Shown one piece after another: positions 44,035-52,640 of a stretch of 64,000 bases of DNA (its first letter is position 1; each line of letters opens with the position of its first letter). This stretch comes from Lysinibacillus sp. SGAir0095 (GTDB lineage Bacteria > Bacillota > Bacilli > Bacillales_A > Planococcaceae). The position numbers were made by a program, and so were the translations under genes. The DNA is taken from assembly GCF_005491425.1 (NCBI RefSeq), contig NZ_CP028083.1, forward strand, positions 2,008,001 to 2,072,000, given 5' to 3'. The notes under the pieces were generated by a model. The model had not been told where the DNA came from. It did not search any database and was given only the letters and a program-made list of their open reading frames with translations.

Positions 44035-45168
44035 TTAAACCAGCTCTTTCTCAGCTTCCTTCGTGTAATGCAATACTTGGTCAAGTTTACCCTTTTTGAG
44101 TTTTACTGCCCATTCTGGGTCAGCCAACAATGCACGTCCGACTGCTACATAGTCAAATTCGCCTTCTTTGATTTTGGTATCTATCATTTTGAGATTGTCT
44201 ACAATCGTTAAATTATCATTATCCTGATTGCTCAAATATGCGCGATTAATTCCAACAGAACCTACCGCAATCGTTGGTCTGTTCGTAATTCGTTTAGTCC
44301 AGCCAGCTAAGTTTAAAGATAGATCTTCATCTTTAAATTCTGCTTCCCATATTCGTCTAGTAGAACAATGAAAAATATCTACGCCAGCATCAACCAAGGG
44401 AGTAAGCAGTTGTTCAAGCTCACTAGAGTTCTTAGCTAATTTAGCTCCATAATCACTTCCTTTCCATTGGGAATAACGAAAGACAATCGGAAACTCAGGC
44501 CCCACTTCTTTCCGGCAAGCACGAACTATATCTGCCGCAAATTTTGTTCGCTCTGCTAGATTTCCACCATACTCATCATTACGCTTGTTCGTTAGTTCCC
44601 AAAGAAATTGATCAATTAAATATCCATGTGCTCCATGCAATTCAATTCCGTCAAATCCGATGCGCTTAGCATTTCCGGCTGCTTCGGCATAAGCATCAAT
44701 CATTTCAATGACTTCATTTTCTGTTAGAGCCTTTATTTTTTCATTTCTTTGACCTTTCAAGGTAAAGCCAGACGGACTCACAGGAGGAGAGTCAATATTT
44801 GGTGCACTGCCTGCTTTTCTTGCTGCACCTACATGCCATAATTGCGGAATGATTTTGCCACCGGCTTGATGAACTTGAGTCACTACATTTGACCAGCCAT
44901 CTAAAGCATCCTCACCATAAAAACGAGGAATATCGTTGCTCGCTACTGCAGATGGGTGGTTGATCGCTGTTCCTTCAGTTATGAGGAGTCCAATCCCATT
45001 CTCTGCACGTTTACGGTAATATTGTGCAACATTTTCTCCTGGAACACCTCCCGGCGAAAAGTTTCTTGTCATTGGGGCCATTACTAACCGGCTTTTTAAC
45101 ATTTCATTTCCAAACGGTACAGATTGTAACAATGTATGGCCTACGTAGTTATTATCCAAGTGGAGCAC
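44035..45168 (-). CDS. NADH:flavin oxidoreductase (old yellow enzyme family)
   Basis: A 377-residue FMN enzyme: N-terminal LKSRLVMAPMTRNFS, IIPQLWHVGAARK, active-site GFDGIELHGAHGYLIDQFLW (His-x-x-His-like) and C-terminal YVAVGRALLADPEWAVKL. It reduces activated C=C bonds with NAD(P)H. The start is GTG at 45168 after AAGGAAG. Full-length, single gene. Which substrate is unknown. A dispersed repeat at 45225 lies just upstream. Confidence 0.92.
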   Translation of the reverse strand: MLHLDNNYVGHTLLQSVPFGNEMLKSRLVMAPMTRNFSPGGVPGENVAQYYRKRAENGIGLLITEGTAINHPSAVASNDIPRFYGEDALDGWSNVVTQVHQAGGKIIPQLWHVGAARKAGSAPNIDSPPVSPSGFTLKGQRNEKIKALTENEVIEMIDAYAEAAGNAKRIGFDGIELHGAHGYLIDQFLWELTNKRNDEYGGNLAERTKFAADIVRACRKEVGPEFPIVFRYSQWKGSDYGAKLAKNSSELEQLLTPLVDAGVDIFHCSTRRIWEAEFKDEDLSLNLAGWTKRITNRPTIAVGSVGINRAYLSNQDNDNLTIVDNLKMIDTKIKEGEFDYVAVGRALLADPEWAVKLKKGKLDQVLHYTKEAEKELV

Positions 45169-45224
45169 TTCCTTCCTTATTTCACTTTTTATGTTTCCTT
45201 TTTACACTTCCACCATACGAAACT

Positions 45225-45285
45225 GGTGCGTTCCTTAAATAAGGAACGCATCTTTCTTCATGAATGGTCCATTTTATGGAAGAAT
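45225..45285. repeat. dispersed repeat, copy
   Basis: Hairpin GCGTTCCTTA-AA-TAAGGAACGC, then tctttcttcatgaat and ggtccattttatgg. The tail tctttcttcatgaat is identical to that at 54575-54589, so this is the same family with a different stem. Confidence 0.6.
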
Positions 45286-45429
45286 ACTTAAAGTTTATTC
45301 CAAAACAAAGATAAAAATATTATAATAAATCAATTTTATAGGTAAAACATGGTAGCAAATTATTAATTAATAGAAAAGCACAATAACTCGCAATCAAGCT
45401 CTGATGTATTTTTTGAATTGTTATATCCT
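45286..45429. other. upstream region of the Hrt-like operon
   Basis: About 140 AT-rich bases between the repeat and the HssR-like box. No gene or hairpin seen. Confidence 0.4.
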
Positions 45430-45449
45430 GTTCATCGTCTATTCACATA
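45430..45449 (+). promoter_or_regulatory. HssR-like direct repeat before the ABC operon
   Basis: GTTCATCGT-CT-ATTCACATA: two half-sites 11 bases apart, in the pattern of the staphylococcal HssR site GTTCATATTnnGTTCATATT. A -10-like TATTCT begins 7 bases later at 45457. It is the expected place for HssR activation of hrtBA. Confidence 0.65.
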
Positions 45450-45495
45450 AGAGGTTTATTCTAAGAATGTCAAAAAGAGAGTGGAGGATTTAAAG

Positions 45496-46530
45496 ATGAA
45501 CCTTGCGTGGAAAGAAATTAGGAGAAACAAAGTAAGATTTTTGATTTTAGGTTCAATTGTATTTCTGATTAGTTTATTAACTTTTATTATTTCAGGCTTA
45601 GCGAACGGGTTGTCACAAGATAATGCTTCATTAATTAAAGATTTACCAGACGGGCAATTTTACATGGATGCAGATGCTGACGAAACCTATAGTCTTTCTA
45701 GAATAGATAACAGTGTCCAGAGAAAAATGTTACACGATTTTAAAGATGCCACAGCACTATCTATTCAAATGGGTTTTTTGAATGATAAGAACGGTAAACA
45801 ATTAAGCGTTGCTTTTGTCACCTCAACTGAGACGAAATTAATAGAGGATATCAAAGCCGGTGAAATCATATTGGATCGCTCAATGGAGGAGGAAGGCATA
45901 AAAGTTGGTGATATTTTAAAGAACAAACAATTCAATGGGGAGTTTATTGTAAAAGGATTTGTTGATCAAAAGAAATTCAGCCATGCACCTGTTGCATTTA
46001 TTAATATTGAGAACTACAAAGATATTTATAGAGTAGATGAGATGCAATTGATATTCGTACCCGAAATCGAAAATTCACAAGAGGTGGCTAGCTTACAATC
46101 TTTTACCATGAAGCAATTTCTCGACACGATTCCAAGTTATAACGCAGAACAAATGTCCCTTAATATGATTGTTTGGTTTTTAGTCGTGATTTGTGGAATG
46201 TTGTTCGCAATCTTCTTTTATATGATGAACGTCCAAAAAATTGGTTTGTACGGCATTTTAAAAGCAATCGGTTTGAAAACAAGCGCCTTATTCAAAATAA
46301 TGTGGACACAAATGGTTTTTGTAACAACATTAGCTCTTTGTTTATCTATTGCGATTAGTCAAGGCTTTAGTTTTATTGTACCTGCAGGAATGCCTTTCAG
46401 TTTAAGCCTTGATACAACAATGCAACTGTCGATTGTCTTTCTAATAATTGGATTTATTGGGGCAACACTATCTGGATTACAAATTAGAAAAATTGAGCCT
46501 TTAGATGCGATTCAACAAGGAGAGATGTAA
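45496..46530 (+). CDS. FtsX-type ABC permease (HrtB-like)
   Basis: A 344-residue permease. One N-terminal membrane segment (residues 14-34), a large extracellular domain (about 35-220) and three C-terminal segments (FtsX fold) ending KIEPLDAIQQGEM. Length and layout match HrtB (351 aa in S. aureus), the permease that removes toxic haem from the membrane. The ATG at 45496 follows GGAGG; an upstream GTG at 45481 overlaps it. It is first in the operon with an ATPase, and HssRS-type regulators lie downstream. Confidence 0.82.
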   Translation: MNLAWKEIRRNKVRFLILGSIVFLISLLTFIISGLANGLSQDNASLIKDLPDGQFYMDADADETYSLSRIDNSVQRKMLHDFKDATALSIQMGFLNDKNGKQLSVAFVTSTETKLIEDIKAGEIILDRSMEEEGIKVGDILKNKQFNGEFIVKGFVDQKKFSHAPVAFINIENYKDIYRVDEMQLIFVPEIENSQEVASLQSFTMKQFLDTIPSYNAEQMSLNMIVWFLVVICGMLFAIFFYMMNVQKIGLYGILKAIGLKTSALFKIMWTQMVFVTTLALCLSIAISQGFSFIVPAGMPFSLSLDTTMQLSIVFLIIGFIGATLSGLQIRKIEPLDAIQQGEM

Positions 46531-46531
46531 C

Positions 46532-47239
46532 GTGGATTTTTTTACTATTAATGAGGTTAAAAAAACCTTCACAAATGGTGAAGTGAAGGAAGAAATACTA
46601 AAAGGAGTCAATCTTACTCTTAAAAAGGGGGAAATTACGGCATTAGTGGGGGCATCAGGTTCAGGAAAAAGTACTTTGCTCACAATCGCAGCAGGACTAC
46701 AACCCGCATCAAAGGGACAAATAATATTTGAGGGTAAAAGTATTCATACTATGAACCAAGAGCAAATTCGGAAAATACGTGCAAGTGAATTTGGCTTTGT
46801 CTTTCAATTTGCACATCTCGTTCCTTTTCTTACAGTCGAAGAGCAACTTCTATTAATGCTGAGTGTTTCGGAATCTAAATTATCAAAACATCTACAAAAA
46901 AAGGAGGTTAACCATATTCTAAAAATAGTCGGAATGGAACATCGGAAAAATGCCTTTCCATCCTCCTTATCTGGTGGGGAAAAACAGCGGGTAGCAATAG
47001 CACGTGCGATTATTCATAAACCAAAAGTTCTTTTCGCAGATGAACCAACAGCAAGTCTAGATTCCAAAAGGTCTGAAGATGTTATGTCATTAATCAGATA
47101 TTTAACAAAGACCCTGAATATAACGACCCTAATGGTTACCCATGACGAAGAAACGCTTGCATACTCTGATCATATAATTAAAATGAGTGATGGTCTAATT
47201 TTACAAAATGGCGATTCGATCGTTGAACTTCCATCTTAA
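46532..47239 (+). CDS. ABC transporter ATPase (HrtA-like)
   Basis: A 235-residue ATPase of the MacB/LolD class: Walker A GASGSGKST, signature LSGGEKQRVAIARAI, Walker B VLFADEPTASLD and switch LMVTHDEETLAYSDHIIKM. The start is GTG at 46532, with AAGGAGAG 7 bases upstream; the in-frame ATG at 46505 lies inside the permease gene. It works with the FtsX permease upstream as an extruder of haem or another toxic ligand. Neighbouring HssRS-like genes make HrtA the best assignment. Confidence 0.85.
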   Translation: MDFFTINEVKKTFTNGEVKEEILKGVNLTLKKGEITALVGASGSGKSTLLTIAAGLQPASKGQIIFEGKSIHTMNQEQIRKIRASEFGFVFQFAHLVPFLTVEEQLLLMLSVSESKLSKHLQKKEVNHILKIVGMEHRKNAFPSSLSGGEKQRVAIARAIIHKPKVLFADEPTASLDSKRSEDVMSLIRYLTKTLNITTLMVTHDEETLAYSDHIIKMSDGLILQNGDSIVELPS

Positions 47240-47262
47240 AATCAACATTTCTTCATATAAAC

Positions 47263-47297
47263 AATTAGCCCTGCTTTGTACTGGGCTAATTTTATTT
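47263..47297 (+). terminator. intrinsic terminator after the ABC operon
   Basis: Perfect stem AATTAGCCC / GGGCTAATT with an 11-base loop, then TTATTT. It lies 24 bases after the ATPase stop, so regulator genes downstream form a separate unit. Confidence 0.65.
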
Positions 47298-47423
47298 GCA
47301 TTAAGTTAATGATAGTTGATAGTAATGGTTCGCTTATTATGTTATAAAGACAGCAGTAAAAACATTTCAGACGTAGATTTTCATAAAAATAAAGCATTTA
47401 ATTCTTAACAATCGGAGGATAGT

Positions 47424-48101
47424 ATGAAGAAAATTCTAATAGTCGATGATGATATTAATATTTTAAACCTTATTAACATTCATTTGAGTGAACAAGGATA
47501 CAAAGTATTTGAAGCAAAAGACGGAATTAAAGCATTAGAGCTCCTCGCTATGGAAAAATGTCATTTAGCAGTTGTTGATGTAATGATGCCTTTTATGGAT
47601 GGTTATACATTAACGAAAGAAATTCGAAGACAGTATAATATTCCGATTATTCTTTTGACAGCAAAAAATCAAATCGAGGATAAAGAGCAAGGTTTTCAAG
47701 CAGGTACAGACGATTATCTTGTTAAACCATTTGAACTGAAAGAATTAAGCTTTCGAATCAAAGCTTTGTTGCGGCGATATGATATTCAACCAGATGAGCC
47801 GATTGTTCGCATAGGCAATACTACTATAAACAAAAAAAGCTATGAAGTTATGATCGGCGTCAGAACTATTCTTTTACCCTTAAAGGAGTTTGAACTTTTG
47901 TATTTCTTAATGGCAAATCCTAGGCAGGTGTTTACCAGAGATCATTTAATCGTACATATATGGGGTTTGGATTATGAAGGAGATGAACGAACGGTAGATG
48001 TACATATTAAAAGATTAAGAGACCGTTTTTCTATATTGACTGATGATTTTCAAATTAAAACAATACGAGGGGTGGGCTATTCACTGGAGGCAACGCAATG
48101 A
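47424..48101 (+). CDS. hssR: OmpR-family response regulator (HssR-like)
   Basis: A 225-residue regulator: receiver domain with DDD at 8-10, phospho-acceptor Asp52 (VVDVMMPF), Lys in LVKPFELKEL; C-terminal winged helix with RTVDVHIKRLRDR. The stretch FELKELSFRIKALLRRYDI and WGLDYEGDERTVDVHIKRLR closely follows S. aureus HssR (224 aa). It should activate hrtBA on haem stress. GGAGG precedes the ATG. It overlaps the kinase gene by 4 bases. Confidence 0.85.
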   Translation: MKKILIVDDDINILNLINIHLSEQGYKVFEAKDGIKALELLAMEKCHLAVVDVMMPFMDGYTLTKEIRRQYNIPIILLTAKNQIEDKEQGFQAGTDDYLVKPFELKELSFRIKALLRRYDIQPDEPIVRIGNTTINKKSYEVMIGVRTILLPLKEFELLYFLMANPRQVFTRDHLIVHIWGLDYEGDERTVDVHIKRLRDRFSILTDDFQIKTIRGVGYSLEATQ

Positions 48102-49477
48102 AGACTCTTTATGTCAAATTTGTTGTTATTACAGTTGGAATTATGGTTTTAAGTAGTATTCTTGCATTTTTACTATCCAATTCTTACTATCAGCAAAAAT
48201 TAAAACCCTCAAACGATGAAAAAATCACTAAAATTGCACAATCTATCGCTACATTTACGGACGAGCATCCTAAGTTGAATTTAAAAGAGTATCTAGAGAA
48301 TATTTCTTCAATCGGATATCAAATATACTTAGTGGATAATTCTGGAGCTGAATCTTATTGGGGTGCAAACTTTAGAGAGATTAATCTTCCGGTTTCAACT
48401 AAAGAATATGTCTTAAAGGGCAATACTTATCACGGTATTCTTCATTTTCCCCAAGAAACATTTGTAACAGGCTTCTTTGCAAATGAATTGAAGAATACAA
48501 TTGGCGTCCCATTAGCACATGACGAAAAAATTTATGCTCTATTTATAAGGCCGGATATTAAACTTCTTTTTAATGAGATGCATCTTCTATTTGGGTGGCT
48601 GCTTGCATACACAATTCTTCTGAGCATCGTAATGGTGGTTTTTAGTACAAAATATTTAGTAAAGCCAATTTCCAAACTAACAAAAGCTACAAAATCACTT
48701 TCCAATGGCGATTTTGATGTTGAACTTGAGATTAATCGTTATGATGAGCTTGGAGAACTTTCCCGAAGCTTTTTACGAATGGCCCAAAAATTAGAACAAA
48801 TGGATGATATGAGAAAGGAGTTCATCTCAAACATATCTCATGATATTCAGTCACCTTTATCCAATATAAAAGGATATACAAAACTTTTGGAAAATGAATC
48901 AATCGGTCCAGAAGAAAGGGGCCATTACATCTCCATTGTAAACGGTGAAATTAAGAGGCTATCTACTTTAACCACGCAATTATTACTCCTTGCATCACTA
49001 GATCGCAATGAGGATATTTTGAAGAAGAAGTCATTTAATGTTGGACAACAAATTAAGAAATTGGTACGAAACTATCAATGGCTAGTAAGCGAAAACAGTA
49101 TCATGATTAGCTATTCTTTGCCTGATTGTGAAATCGTTGGTGACCCATCTCTGCTCAATACGGTATGGGATAATTTACTGTCAAATGCCATTAAATATAA
49201 TAAGCCTGAGGGCAATATAGAAATTTCAATTGAAGCAAAAGGAGAATCGATATTAGTAACGTTTCAAGATACAGGAATAGGATTAAAAAATACGGAAGTA
49301 GAGCGGATATTCGATCGTTTTTATCGGGCAGATACTGCACGAACTCAAACAATCTCTGGAACAGGATTAGGCTTATCGATTGTTTGGACCATTGTTCAAT
49401 TACATGATGGTCATGTTACAGTAAATAGTATTGAAGAAAAAGGAACTACTTTTTCTGTTCAATTACCAATTAAATAA
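48098..49477 (+). CDS. hssS: sensor histidine kinase (HssS-like)
   Basis: A 459-residue membrane kinase, close to HssS of S. aureus (457 aa). Membrane segments at 7-27 and 163-183 enclose an extracellular sensor domain with VLKGNTYHGILHFP, TGFFANELKNTIG and ALFIRPDIKLLF, which recall HssS. Then HAMP, phospho-acceptor His248 (NISHDIQSPLSN), N box (NLLSNAIKYN) and G boxes (GTGLGLSIVW). It phosphorylates the HssR-like partner. The ATG overlaps the regulator's stop codon (ATGA). Confidence 0.85.
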   Translation: MKTLYVKFVVITVGIMVLSSILAFLLSNSYYQQKLKPSNDEKITKIAQSIATFTDEHPKLNLKEYLENISSIGYQIYLVDNSGAESYWGANFREINLPVSTKEYVLKGNTYHGILHFPQETFVTGFFANELKNTIGVPLAHDEKIYALFIRPDIKLLFNEMHLLFGWLLAYTILLSIVMVVFSTKYLVKPISKLTKATKSLSNGDFDVELEINRYDELGELSRSFLRMAQKLEQMDDMRKEFISNISHDIQSPLSNIKGYTKLLENESIGPEERGHYISIVNGEIKRLSTLTTQLLLLASLDRNEDILKKKSFNVGQQIKKLVRNYQWLVSENSIMISYSLPDCEIVGDPSLLNTVWDNLLSNAIKYNKPEGNIEISIEAKGESILVTFQDTGIGLKNTEVERIFDRFYRADTARTQTISGTGLGLSIVWTIVQLHDGHVTVNSIEEKGTTFSVQLPIK

Positions 49478-49499
49478 TTTATAATTACTTTTTTTAATT

Positions 49500-49550
49500 G
49501 TCATTCATTACCGAAGCAATTGCCAATCGCTAATGAATGACTCTTTTTTT
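49500..49550 (+). terminator. intrinsic terminator of the regulator operon
   Basis: Perfect 11-bp stem GTCATTCATTA / TAATGAATGAC with a 20-base loop and TCTTTTTTT. It isolates the next gene and its HssR-like box from the regulator operon. Confidence 0.8.
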
Positions 49551-49560
49551 GTAAACATTT

Positions 49561-49580
49561 ATTCATCTTCTGTTCATATT
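49561..49580 (+). promoter_or_regulatory. HssR-like direct repeat before the small membrane protein
   Basis: ATTCATCTT-CT-GTTCATATT: second half-site identical to the HssR half-site GTTCATATT, first half one period (11 bases) earlier. A -10-like TAAATT begins 7 bases after it at 49588, the same distance as at the Hrt operon. Confidence 0.7.
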
Positions 49581-49656
49581 TAGGGCGTAAATTAGAGTTG
49601 TGTAAGTGAAGTGTGCTTATTTATACAAATGCTATAATGTGGAGGGTAATCTTGTT

Positions 49657-50046
49657 ATGAATAACTATAGTCAAGTATTGTTACGATTTGCTGGTGTTTT
49701 CGGTGTAATAGGAGCGATTTTGGGTGCACATATGGCAGGTTCAGACTCTTATGCATTCCGTCCAATTCATGCACATATTTTAGTCGTTGGTTGGTTAAGT
49801 CTTTTTGCATGGGCGGTTTTCTATCAGGTTTTCAAAACCTCGCAAATAATATTGTCAACAATACATGTTTGGAGTGCCATTATAGGATCTGTGGGCTTAA
49901 CAGTGGGCATGTGGTTATACTTGGTTAAGCCATTTCATCTTCCTGAAGGATTAACATTGACTTTTTATATTGGTGGGGGGATTTCGTTACTTGTAAGTTT
50001 TGTTTGTTTCTTCTTATTAACATTGTTATTCAAGGAAAATGCATAA
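49657..50046 (+). CDS. small four-helix membrane protein, cytochrome oxidase subunit I-like
   Basis: A 129-residue protein with four membrane helices and several intramembrane His (His25, His38, His40, His70, His94). FRPIHAHILVVGWLSLFAWAV resembles helix II of haem-copper oxidase/NorB-type proteins, where a His binds haem. Automated annotation calls such Bacillus proteins cytochrome-c oxidase, but they are too short for a catalytic subunit. GGAGGG precedes ATG 49657; an earlier GTG at 49606 has no ribosome binding site. The promoter carries an HssR-like box, so it is probably induced by haem stress. Confidence 0.7.
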   Translation: MNNYSQVLLRFAGVFGVIGAILGAHMAGSDSYAFRPIHAHILVVGWLSLFAWAVFYQVFKTSQIILSTIHVWSAIIGSVGLTVGMWLYLVKPFHLPEGLTLTFYIGGGISLLVSFVCFFLLTLLFKENA

Positions 50047-50231
50047 TTTCCTTAATTCACTTGTTTTCGAGGTATATCACATTGAGTGAAAAATGGCCTT
50101 CTTAGTTTGTTTTATTGAATAATCGTGTTTAGGTTTTTATTATAACCAGCTTGTGGAACAAATGGCATGAATAGGTGACATGACAAAACGTATGTTCTAT
50201 AATAGAGTTATTTAATATGGAGGTGAAATAT

Positions 50232-50795
50232 ATGAGACCCATACTGAATAAAAATCTAAATGTAACGGAATTTCTTAATTTCTATTGGTTAAAAGAAGAA
50301 TTACAATCTTTTTGTAGAGAGAATGGGCTGACTACTTCTGGTACTAAAATTGAAATAACGGATAGGGTAGCAGCATTTCTACAAACCGGAGAAATACAAA
50401 AGATTCCGAAGAAAAGAAAGTCTCCTTCAAAAGATGTATTGCCTACAAATTTAAATCTAGATACGGTTATTACTGAAGAACACCGTTGTAGTCAAGCTGT
50501 AAGAGCCTTCTTCAAGACTGAAATTCCAAAGTTTCATTTTTCAACTTATATTCAAAATTATTTTAAAAATAATGTGGGTAAAACTTATCGTGACGTTATA
50601 AATGCGTGGTATGAAGAGGAAGAAAGAAAAAAGAATCCTTCGTATAAAAAACAAATCGGCCCGCAATTTGAATACAATCAGTTTATTAGAGATTATTTTG
50701 CAGATCCAAATAACAAAGAACACAATCGAGAAGATGCAATTAAAGCTTGGAATATCATAAAAACACTACCGGGAAGCAACAAATATAGAAGCTAA
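50232..50795 (+). CDS. SAP-domain protein with DUF6434-like C-terminus
   Basis: A 187-residue protein. Residues 10-50 are a SAP-like DNA/RNA-binding helix pair (TEFLNFYWLKEELQSFCRENGLTTSGTKIEITDRVAAFL). The rest includes FHFSTYIQNYFKNNVGKTYRDVINAWYEEEERKK and FEYNQFIRDYFADPNNKEHNREDAIKAWNIIK, two copies of a similar motif. I recognise this as the SAP/DUF6434 protein of Firmicutes. GGAGG precedes ATG 50232. Role unknown; probably nucleic acid binding in the cytoplasm. Confidence 0.78.
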   Translation: MRPILNKNLNVTEFLNFYWLKEELQSFCRENGLTTSGTKIEITDRVAAFLQTGEIQKIPKKRKSPSKDVLPTNLNLDTVITEEHRCSQAVRAFFKTEIPKFHFSTYIQNYFKNNVGKTYRDVINAWYEEEERKKNPSYKKQIGPQFEYNQFIRDYFADPNNKEHNREDAIKAWNIIKTLPGSNKYRS

Positions 50796-51620
50796 TTACA
50801 TATTTCTTCATTTGGGGTGCAGATTATAATAAGAAATGCTTGAAATGCTTCTTTATTAATAAAATGGGTGAGAAGTTAAGTCGATCCCAATTATCATCAT
50901 CAAGTTTGGAGGAGGAACTTGATGATAAAAGTAATTATGAGAAGTTTTTTGACTAGTTATTGTTCTGTTTGATTTTTTTATAGTTTACATAATATCTATT
51001 AAGTTCGTACAAAACAGACTTATCTAAAACTACCTATAATTATTGGTGTGGGATAGAGAATTATAAGGTTGTTCCTTAGAAGTTATGTTCATTAACATTA
51101 CTCCTAATATTATTATTGCTAAATTGGAAAATTTTAATCATAATATATAAAAAGCCTTATCTTTTAAGTAGAAGTATAATAAATGCTAGGAATTTAAGGG
51201 TTTTCTGAAGAAGAAATTATTCTCATTAAAATGAACCTCCTATTTTATAAGAGTTCATTATATTTTGATTGTCAACTGACACTTTAAAATTCTTTATACT
51301 ATAAATTGACATCACTTGGTAAAGAGGTATAAGAAGAACAACATTTGGAGTATAGGTATGTAATTTATTCGTTTTTAGTTGAGAATCTTCAATTTTATAT
51401 GTCTTCAATCATTACATAAAATATTCTATATCTTTTGAGGCAGTTTAAATAAAAGCTGACTCTTTTTTTTGTGAATTTTTAAACAATATAATTTAATGGT
51501 TAGATTTTTTCTATTTTTTGGTATATTTGAATGTATAATTAAGTGAAAGGTTGAAATGTATATTAGTATTTTGGTTATAGCAGAATTAACATTAAGAAGA
51601 GAAAGAAGTTCGGAAAGTGA
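50796..51620. other. decayed non-coding region
   Basis: About 800 AT-rich bases without a supported full gene. It contains the hairpin at 50896-50926 with a 16-codon frame behind it. A minus-strand frame at 51226-51408 has no credible start. Probably the remains of lost genes. Confidence 0.45.
50896..50926 (+). promoter_or_regulatory. hairpin holding a strong ribosome binding site
   Basis: Perfect 11-bp stem ATCATCAAGTT / AACTTGATGAT. The 9-base loop TGGAGGAGG contains a near-ideal ribosome binding site, and the right arm contains the ATG. The frame behind it ends after 16 codons. It looks like a translation control element whose gene has been lost. Confidence 0.45.
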
Positions 51621-51845
51621 ATTAGTATAGCAGCTGATGTAAAGTTGGAAAATATAAAAAAGTTGACAGAGGTTAAAGAGTCAAATAAATCAGACACTGA
51701 GATGGCTTTTTATTATGATAATATCAATGGGAAGACATCAGAAGAAATAGCTGAAGTTTTAATGAGACAATTGATATTGAAAAAATTGTAGATCTTTTGC
51801 TTGTCGATGAGACTGGTGATAATGGTGGAATAATAGCTTTGTCCG
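51621..51845 (+). pseudogene. frameshifted hypothetical gene remnant
   Basis: Two overlapping frames read as one protein: AADVKLENIKKLTEVKESNKSDTEMAFYYD then, after a one-base shift near 51766-51780, IEKIVDLLLVDETGDNG. Composition is protein-like, but there is no start and no family recognised. It runs straight into the IS1182 remnant. Confidence 0.4.
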
Positions 51846-52225
51846 GAAGGGCAACTCCTAAAATATCCGACAACGACTAAAGATGGAAAACGCCAATACA
51901 AATCAAACCCTACTCAATGTGCAACCTGTTCTTTACTTGCTCAATGTACAAATAGTAAAGACCACCGAAAAATCATTGAGCGTCATATTTGGGCACATCA
52001 TGTTGAAGAAGCGAATCATCTTCATCATCAAAACGATATCAAACAAATAAATGCGAGACGTAAAGAAACGATTGAACGGGTCTTTGCGGATGCGAAAGAA
52101 AAGCATGGTATGCGTTGGACAACCCTACGTGGGATTAAAAAATTGTAAATGCAGGCCATGCTTACTTTTGCTGCCATGAATTTATAGAAGCTTGCCAATT
52201 GGACGTGGCAGGCTCCAGAAATGAT
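51845..52225 (+). pseudogene. IS1182-family transposase remnant (3' part)
   Basis: The C-terminal third of an IS1182-type transposase: KYPTTTKDGKRQYKSNP, CATCSLLAQC, IERVFADAKEKHGMRWTTLRGIKKL, then MQAMLTFAAMNL and KLANWTW. Two in-frame stops (TAA 52146, TAG 52185) replace sense codons inside this conserved end. The DDE catalytic acid ERVFADAKE is present, but the first two acids and the whole N-terminus are missing. The right-end hairpin is still present at 52298-52337. Confidence 0.85.
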
Positions 52226-52297
52226 TTAAATAAGGATACTCATAGAGTACTTTCCCTTAAAATAACACTGCAAAATACCCAAAAAGTCATTCAAAAT

Positions 52298-52337
52298 ACA
52301 AAAGGCCTTCAGAATGAGACCATTCTGAAGGCTTTTT
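52298..52337. terminator. hairpin at the IS1182 right end
   Basis: Near-perfect stem AAAAGCCTTCAGAATG-like arms (one bulged G) with a 4-base loop, followed by TTTTTG. It marks the end of the IS1182 remnant and can terminate transcription from either side, including the convergent gene at 52388. Confidence 0.7.
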
Positions 52338-52387
52338 GTCGACATTCTGAAAAGAGTGACTACTGTCATTCTTTTATTTTGTGTTTT

Positions 52388-52573
52388 TTAGGCTTTAATC
52401 TTTGTTTTTGAATATACATATGTTGAATATATTGAAAAACCTATTAGAGTACCTGATATTGCAGGAATCCCAGTTTTTGCTTCTACATTAGCTGTAAAAG
52501 AATAAACCAGTAAATAAACCCCTATGCCAAATAAAATAAGAAAATTCAAAGTAATAAATAAAGTGTTTTTCAT
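52388..52573 (-). CDS. small two-helix membrane protein
   Basis: A 61-residue protein with two hydrophobic helices (residues 4-28 and 36-54) and a basic end SKTKIKA. GGAGGAG lies 6 bases before the ATG. It follows the secreted protein gene at 52641-53195 by 67 bases on the same strand. Size, topology and position fit an immunity protein for the secreted neighbour. That is a hypothesis; no family is recognised. Confidence 0.65.
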   Translation of the reverse strand: MKNTLFITLNFLILFGIGVYLLVYSFTANVEAKTGIPAISGTLIGFSIYSTYVYSKTKIKA

Positions 52574-52640
52574 GAGAACTCCTCCAATTTTTTAGAGTCT
52601 CTTTAAATTTGTCTCTATACCAAATTTAAACATAAACTTT

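Noticed and set aside
49657-50046. Cytochrome c oxidase catalytic subunit
   Set aside because: Only four helices and 129 residues; the copper and tyrosine motifs of a real subunit I are missing.
51226-51408. Minus-strand frame of 60 residues (MKTYKIEDSQLKTNKLH...)
   Set aside because: No ribosome binding site and only a TTG start; it lies in an AT-rich decayed region, so it was not reported as a gene.
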